Origin: Streptomyces sp. S4.7
GTDB taxonomy: Bacteria > Actinomycetota > Actinomycetes > Streptomycetales > Streptomycetaceae
Length of the DNA: 64,000 nucleotides
Direction of reading: 5' to 3'
Assembly (NCBI RefSeq): GCF_010384365.1
Contig: NZ_CP048397.1
Span: 2,728,001 to 2,792,000 of the forward strand
Shown here: piece by piece, positions 60,005 to 64,000 of the stretch
How the letters are laid out: the number at the start of each line of letters is the position of its first letter
Position numbering within the stretch: the first letter of the stretch is position 1
Notes under the pieces: model-generated
The model's database searches: none
What the model saw: only the letters and a program-made list of their open reading frames with translations
What the model was told of the DNA's origin: nothing
Made by a program: the position numbers and the translations under genes

Positions 60005-60817
60005 CTAGCCCGCGAACCGCGGGCCCTTCACCAGCGCGCGGGTCCTGCGGTAGAGGCGCCAGCCCACCGTCGCCGCCGAGTCGGGGAACGGCGCCGCTCT
60101 GGCGCCCTCCCCCGCCATCCACGTCGCCACGTCGGCGACCGTGTGGCCACGGCGCACGATGAGGCGCGCGATGCGGTACGGCTCGTCCGTCCCGGAGCTG
60201 AGAGCGTGGCGTACGGCGACGGCCGAGGCGTATCCGGCCCGGCGGGCGGCCGCGCGTACGGCGCGGCTGTTGTAGCCGTGCGGGTAGGCGAGATGGGTGA
60301 TCCCGTGGCCGAGTGCGTCTTCGAGCACCGCCTTGGACTCCCGCAGTTCCCGGTCCAGTTCGGGTGGGCGCAGGGTGTCCAGCTGCGCGTGCGTCACCGT
60401 GTGCCCGCCGATCTCCAGGCCGTGCCGCTCCAGGGACGGCGCCTGAGCGAGCGTCATCATCGGCGCGGGCGGCAGCAGGCTGCGGTGGCCGGGGGTGATG
60501 GCGCCGGTGGTCAGGTAGGCGGTGGCGGGCAGACCGCGTGCGGCGAGCGCTTCGGCCGTCGGACCCGGCAGATCGGCGAATCCGTCGTCGAAGGTGAGGA
60601 CGACGGGGCGCGGCGGCAGCGGGGCGCCGCCGGTCAGCCGGCCGGCGAGCGCTCCGACGGTGACGGGGGTACGGCCGCCGGCCACCACCGCGTCCAGGTG
60701 GGCGGCGAACTGCCTCGGTGCGACGGTGAATTCGGCGATCCAGTCGGGCGGGTCGGCCATGACCGCGTGGTAGAGGAGGACGGGGATGCGCGGCGCGTGG
60801 TCTCCCGGCGGCGTCAT
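60005..60817 (-). CDS. NodB-type polysaccharide deacetylase
   Basis: A 270-residue carbohydrate esterase 4 family enzyme that removes N-acetyl groups from polymers. The motifs are VVLTFDDGFADLPG (metal Asp pair), EIGGHTVTHAQLD (H-x3-H) and HLAYPHGYNSRAVRAAARRA. It starts MTPPGDHAPRIPVLLYHAVM. No signal peptide is seen, so it may act in the cytoplasm on a lipid-linked precursor. The start overlaps the stop of the GT2 gene (ATGA), so both work in one pathway. Confidence 0.9.
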   Translation of the reverse strand: MTPPGDHAPRIPVLLYHAVMADPPDWIAEFTVAPRQFAAHLDAVVAGGRTPVTVGALAGRLTGGAPLPPRPVVLTFDDGFADLPGPTAEALAARGLPATAYLTTGAITPGHRSLLPPAPMMTLAQAPSLERHGLEIGGHTVTHAQLDTLRPPELDRELRESKAVLEDALGHGITHLAYPHGYNSRAVRAAARRAGYASAVAVRHALSSGTDEPYRIARLIVRRGHTVADVATWMAGEGARAAPFPDSAATVGWRLYRRTRALVKGPRFAG

Positions 60818-62220
60818 CGGCTCCCCCAGCGCGCCCTGGCGTAGCCCAGCGGGCCGTACAGCATGCCCCTGCGCTCCAGCCGGGACAGCGAGAGCGGCCA
60901 CGGGTGGCCGTGGGTGCCGTGTGCGCCGGGGGTGCCGGGGGTGCCGGGGGTGCCGGGGGGCTCCGCCCCGGTCTCCGCCGGCCGGTGGGCGGTGATGGCG
61001 CGGGCGTGGGCCAGGCCGCGCGGGAGCTTGGCCAGCAGCGCGGGCAGGAGGGAGGGGCGGCGGCAGAGGACGGCGGTGAGGTACGCGGTGAGGCCGGCGC
61101 CGTACCCGTACGCCTGGTCCCGCAGGTCCTGCCAGGTCTCGCGGTGGTGGTGCCAGACGAGCGCGTCGGGTGTGTAGCGCAGCCGGTGACCGGCGGTCAG
61201 GATCCGGACGAACGCGTAGAGGTCGTCGCCGCCCCTGGCGGGTGTGCCGGTGCCGGTGGCGGGGTCGAAGCCGCCGACGGCGCGCAGCGCGGAGGTGCGG
61301 AACGCCATGTTGGCGCCGGAGCCGAAGCTGCCCGCGGTGAACGGGAAGAGCGGTTCGCCGGCGGGCGGTGCGGCCGGGTCCCAGAGACGGGGGGCGAAGC
61401 CTTTCGCGAAACCTCCGTGGCTCTCCAGGAGTACCTGCGCGGGGGTGGTCAGCCGGGCGGGGAGGATCAGGCCCGTGACGCAGCCGGTCCGGGGGTCGGC
61501 CGCGAACGGCACGGTGAGCGCGGAGAGCCAGCGCGGGTCGGCGACGACGTCGTCGTCCGTGAAGGCGACGACGGGGCTGTCGGTGGCGGCGACACCGCGG
61601 TTGTGGGCGGCGGCCAGTCCGGGCACCGGTTCGCGGACGTATGTGACGCGGCCCGCGTAGACCTGGGCGACCAGTTCGCGCGTGGCGGTGGTGACGGGCG
61701 CGTTGTCGACCACCACGACGCGGAAGTCCGGATGGTCCTGGGCGAGGAGCGAGTCGAGCGCCCGGCCGAGCCGGTCCGCGCGCTCGCGGGTGGCGACGAC
61801 GACGGTCGTACGCGGTGGTGTGCCGCGCAACGTGCTTGCCTCAGAGGGGCGTTGGGCGCGCTGCCCGTACTGGGCACGGAAGGCCGCGACGAGTACGTCG
61901 GCGGGGTCCGCGCCGTCCGGGACCGTGGTGAGGATTGTGGCGACGGGGCGGCCCCGGAGCCGTACGAGAGCGAAGAGGGCGCCGGCGCGCAGGGGCGGAC
62001 CGCCGGGGGCTGGGGTCAGCGACCGCACGTGCGGCACGCCGCCGGGATCGGGGCCGGGCGCCGGGGACGGGGCCCGCTCCAGGTCGAGATCGAGGTCGAG
62101 GTCTGCCACGCCGATGTGGCGCAGCGGCGAACGCGACACCGGCCCCGGCTCTGGCCCCGGTCCTGGCCCTGGCCCTGGCGTCGAGGTTGATCGTGGGGAC
62201 GTGCTCGGAGTGTGCGGCAT
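60814..62220 (-). CDS. Family 2 glycosyltransferase with low-complexity ends
   Basis: A 468-residue enzyme. The catalytic GT-A domain (about 135-400) contains RTTVVVATRERADRLGRALD, VVVDNAP, DxD motif VAFTDDDVVADPRW, and GGDDLYAFVRIL. Residues 1-60 carry PGPGPGPGPEPGP and DLDLDLDLE repeats, and residues about 425-445 carry GTPGTPGTPGAHGTHG. These are encoded by microsatellite-like DNA (60931-60958 and 62082-62181). Two adjacent ATGs exist; the second (62220) gives the better spacing from GGAGG. It is coupled to the deacetylase gene. Confidence 0.85.
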   Translation of the reverse strand: MPHTPSTSPRSTSTPGPGPGPGPEPGPVSRSPLRHIGVADLDLDLDLERAPSPAPGPDPGGVPHVRSLTPAPGGPPLRAGALFALVRLRGRPVATILTTVPDGADPADVLVAAFRAQYGQRAQRPSEASTLRGTPPRTTVVVATRERADRLGRALDSLLAQDHPDFRVVVVDNAPVTTATRELVAQVYAGRVTYVREPVPGLAAAHNRGVAATDSPVVAFTDDDVVADPRWLSALTVPFAADPRTGCVTGLILPARLTTPAQVLLESHGGFAKGFAPRLWDPAAPPAGEPLFPFTAGSFGSGANMAFRTSALRAVGGFDPATGTGTPARGGDDLYAFVRILTAGHRLRYTPDALVWHHHRETWQDLRDQAYGYGAGLTAYLTAVLCRRPSLLPALLAKLPRGLAHARAITAHRPAETGAEPPGTPGTPGTPGAHGTHGHPWPLSLSRLERRGMLYGPLGYARARWGSR

Positions 62221-62259
62221 CATGCCTCCGCTCGTGTGCGCTTGGGGACGGCTCGCCGG

Positions 62260-63393
62260 TCACCGGTCCCGGAGCCGGCCCACCTGATTCAGGGCGCTCT
62301 GCGCGTATCCGGCCAGCTTCGGCCGGTTCCGTACGAAGCTGTGCGCGCGGCGCGACGGTTCGCGGCCGAGCCGGTACAGGGCCGCCCGTGGCCCCGGCCG
62401 TACGGAGGCGCCCTCGCGCACCCGCAGGTTCCCGGTCTTGAGCGCGTCCTTGTACTCGGCGGCGCCGCGCCCGAGGTCGAGCAGGCCGATCCCGGCGCCG
62501 GCCGCCGCCTCGGCCATCCTCAGATGGAGGATCAGGCCCGGCGAGTACTTGGCGAACTCGGTGTCGTACGCGGGGAACCAGCAGGACAGGACGGTGCGCG
62601 AGCGGAGCCCGAAGTGCGCGGCGACCGGGCGGTCCGCGACGTACAGGACTGAAAGCACGCCCGAACAGCCGGGCGTGCGGCCGGGAGTGTGGTCGGCAGC
62701 AAGCCGCCGCACCAGCGCGCTGATCCACTGCTTCGCGAAGCGGTCGCGGCGGCCCGTCCTGCGGTACTGCGCCGACTTCCACTCCATGAGCGTGCGCAGC
62801 GCCGCCGGATCGCGCTCGTCGAAGACGAACCTGACCTCGCCGGCCTGCCGGGCCAGTCTGCGTTCCTTGGCGGTCGTCGTGCGGAAGAACTTGGGCGATC
62901 CGGCGCGCAGGGCTCTCTCGTACGCCGGGTATCCCCGGCCGATGTCGATGACGGGGGAGTCGAACTCCTCGGCGGCGTCCGGGGCGAACAGCGTCTGTCC
63001 CGCTTCGAGGTTGTCGAACTCCCAGCTGGTGAGCGAGCAGGCGCGCAGCAACTCGGCTGCCGTGAGACCGAGTTCGGGGTCGAGGGGGCCGAGCACCGGC
63101 CCCTGGCAGTCGGACACGCCGAACCCGATCGCCCGGCCCTGGCCCAACGGCCCTCTCTCGTACGGGAAGAAGCCGACGACCGCCGTACCTCCCCCCTCGA
63201 CGACCGCGACGCGGGCGCCCGGCCGGACGCGTCCGACCGCCCGGGTGAACTCCGGCTCCATGAACGGATTGGCGGGCACGCCGGACAGCGCCCGTAACTC
63301 CCGCCAGCGTTCGATGTGGCCCGCGTCCAGCTCCCCCGGCCGCATCACCCGGATGCGGGCACCGGCCCCACCACGTACGCGTACGTCGCTCAA
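62260..63393 (-). CDS. CelD/FemAB-like GNAT acyltransferase
   Basis: A 377-residue protein of the double-GNAT fold found beside exopolysaccharide genes (CelD/BcsL-like). Typical segments are NPFMEPEFTRAVGRVRPGAR, SYxR-like region SPKFFRTTTAKERRLARQAG, GVLSVLYVADRPVAAHFGLR, and WFPAYDTEFAKYSPGLILHL. It probably transfers an acyl or aminoacyl group to a sugar of the polymer. The start is TTG at 63393 with GGGGGG upstream; ATG 63345 is the alternative. It is followed 39 bp later by the GT2 gene and is likely the first gene of a three-gene operon. Confidence 0.83.
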   Translation of the reverse strand: MSDVRVRGGAGARIRVMRPGELDAGHIERWRELRALSGVPANPFMEPEFTRAVGRVRPGARVAVVEGGGTAVVGFFPYERGPLGQGRAIGFGVSDCQGPVLGPLDPELGLTAAELLRACSLTSWEFDNLEAGQTLFAPDAAEEFDSPVIDIGRGYPAYERALRAGSPKFFRTTTAKERRLARQAGEVRFVFDERDPAALRTLMEWKSAQYRRTGRRDRFAKQWISALVRRLAADHTPGRTPGCSGVLSVLYVADRPVAAHFGLRSRTVLSCWFPAYDTEFAKYSPGLILHLRMAEAAAGAGIGLLDLGRGAAEYKDALKTGNLRVREGASVRPGPRAALYRLGREPSRRAHSFVRNRPKLAGYAQSALNQVGRLRDR

Positions 63394-63639
63394 CCCGACC
63401 CCCCGGTCATCACTCGAACAGGACGGTACCGGGCCAAATCACTGCGGTACAGGGCCAGTCGCCCATGTCATGACGGATACGAAACGCGAACCGACACGGC
63501 GGGTGGACCTGTACATGGGGCGGGTGAGGACGGGGATACCGGTGAGCGGGGTGGGTTCACGCTCCCGGCCAGCGCGTATGCCCGGCGGACCGGGGGTCCG
63601 CACGTGTGCGGATGGTGCCCGTCCTGTGCCGCCGAGTGA
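63394..63639. other. Intergenic segment, no convincing gene
   Basis: About 246 bp between the leftward acyltransferase gene and the palindrome at 63640. Several frames are open, including one from ATG 63470 that continues to the window end, but codon use (GGG, ATA, AGG, AAA) does not look like a Streptomyces gene. No promoter, repeat or RNA gene could be recognised. Confidence 0.5.
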
Positions 63640-63687
63640 CAGGAGTTGCGCAACTCCTGCCCTAATCCAGCTCATTGCTCGTAGTAT
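63640..63687 (+). promoter_or_regulatory. Perfect 20-bp palindrome and -10 box
   Basis: CAGGAGTTGCGCAACTCCTG (63640-63659) is a perfect palindrome of the MarR/GntR operator type. TAGTAT at 63682-63687 resembles a -10 box and would start transcription near 63692, where a GTG lies in frame with the last gene, so that gene could be leaderless and repressed by a factor bound around position -50 to -33. Confidence 0.55.
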
Positions 63688-63808
63688 CTGGGTGCTCACG
63701 ATCACGCGAGTCGATCAAACCGCTCGCAACCCCTACGTGTCCGACGAGTCCTGGAAGAGGCCCGGTCCCCGTGTCAGCCCTATCCACGCCTGCCATGTCG
63801 GGGTCACT

Positions 63809-64000
63809 GTGTTGAGCCGGCAGCCGAACAGACGGAAACAACAGGCGCTGTGGTGGCTGGGGGCCCTGGTGGCCGCAGCCGTCGCCGCGGTGCTCATCGG
63901 ACAGGCGTCCACGGCGGAGTGGAGCCAGGCACTCGCGAGCGGCTGCGCGGCCCTGGCGGTACTGCTTGTGGCCTGGGTCCTGGTGCTGCACCGGCGGTTG
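63809..64000 (+). CDS. Membrane protein, 5' part only (runs off the window)
   Basis: Only the first 64 codons are present from the proposed GTG at 63809. They encode a basic start (LSRQPNRRKQQALWW) and two hydrophobic helices (LGALVAAAVAAVLIG and ALAVLLVAWVLVLH). In-frame GTG codons at 63737 and 63692 are alternatives; the latter would be leaderless given the TAGTAT box at 63682. The function cannot be told from this fragment. Confidence 0.5.
   Translation, partial: MLSRQPNRRKQQALWWLGALVAAAVAAVLIGQASTAEWSQALASGCAALAVLLVAWVLVLHRRL

Noticed and set aside
63470..64000. A longer last gene starting at ATG 63470
   Set aside because: The frame is open, but codons before 63692 (ATA, AAA, AGG, GGG runs) do not match Streptomyces genes and the segment crosses the 20-bp palindrome.
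1..64000. tRNA genes, CRISPR arrays, rRNA or intact transposases
   Set aside because: No T-arm consensus in a cloverleaf context, no spaced identical repeats of CRISPR type, and no transposase or integrase motifs were seen on either strand.

Overview
The window is high-GC actinobacterial chromosome and almost certainly comes from a Streptomyces. The evidence is codon usage (third positions nearly all G/C), many GTG starts, a WhiB regulator matching the 87-residue sporulation WhiB, F420 biosynthesis genes, and a gene order that is also recalled from mycobacteria: manA - SIS protein - manB - DUF3499 - Zn-peptidase-like protein - whiB - fbiA/fbiB - mannose-1-P guanylyltransferase - LCP - TIGR03089 - acyl-CoA dehydrogenase - purE/purK - GtrA. 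No tRNA, rRNA, CRISPR array or intact insertion sequence was seen.

Layout. 0.3-8.1 kb (minus strand) holds a cation-diffusion-facilitator-like transporter, mannose/hexose phosphate enzymes (manA, SIS protein, Trm112-like protein, manB), a lactate permease and a DUF3499 protein. 8.3-14.7 kb holds a Zn-peptidase-like protein, a secreted DUF5719 protein coupled to a 1,252-residue membrane glycosyltransferase, and whiB. 14.7-18.2 kb (plus) is a 650-bp regulatory region with a poly-cysteine leader ORF, a cysteine-dioxygenase-like gene and cofD-fbiB. 18.5-22.3 kb (minus) holds a DNA glycosylase, a mannose-1-P guanylyltransferase and a secreted peptidoglycan-recognition amidase. 22.4-33.5 kb holds a TIGR03089 protein and five LytR-CpsA-Psr (LCP) proteins, interrupted by a glycosyltransferase and a thioesterase. 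33.6-39.3 kb holds acyl-CoA dehydrogenase, UDP-glucose dehydrogenase, dipeptidase and purE/purK. 39.6-46.4 kb holds GtrA, a two-component system, a POT peptide transporter and a partner-switching module (ATPase, STAS protein, SigB/SigF-type sigma factor). 46.7-50.1 kb holds a ribbon-helix-helix (HicB-like) protein preceded by an array of GGTGCCA boxes, a DUF4097 protein and a drug-type ABC exporter. 50.2-63.4 kb looks like a surface polysaccharide region: a DegT-type PLP enzyme, a MOP flippase, a three-gene cassette (small protein, DUF6895-like protein, beta-lactamase-fold hydrolase), a GH26-like hydrolase, membrane glycosyltransferase, polysaccharide deacetylase, GT2 glycosyltransferase and a CelD-like acyltransferase. 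The window ends inside a membrane-protein gene.

How it fits together. Most of the window concerns building the cell envelope: mannose-phosphate and nucleotide-sugar supply, lipid-linked glycosyltransferases, LCP ligases that attach polymers to peptidoglycan, a flippase and polymer-modifying enzymes. Regulators of development and stress (WhiB, sigma module, two-component system) lie among them.

Most noteworthy are: (1) a 31-codon leader ORF ending in C-C-C-S-C-C-P-C-C ahead of the cysteine-dioxygenase-like gene, which looks like a cysteine-responsive attenuator; (2) a ~227-bp element with ~28-bp terminal inverted repeats, present twice in opposite orientation, whose ends supply the TAG stop codons of two unrelated genes; (3) a helically phased iteron array in front of the orphan HicB-like gene; (4) a factor-independent terminator inside the leader of the peptide transporter gene; and (5) a possible frameshift in the small gene that opens the DUF6895/hydrolase cassette.
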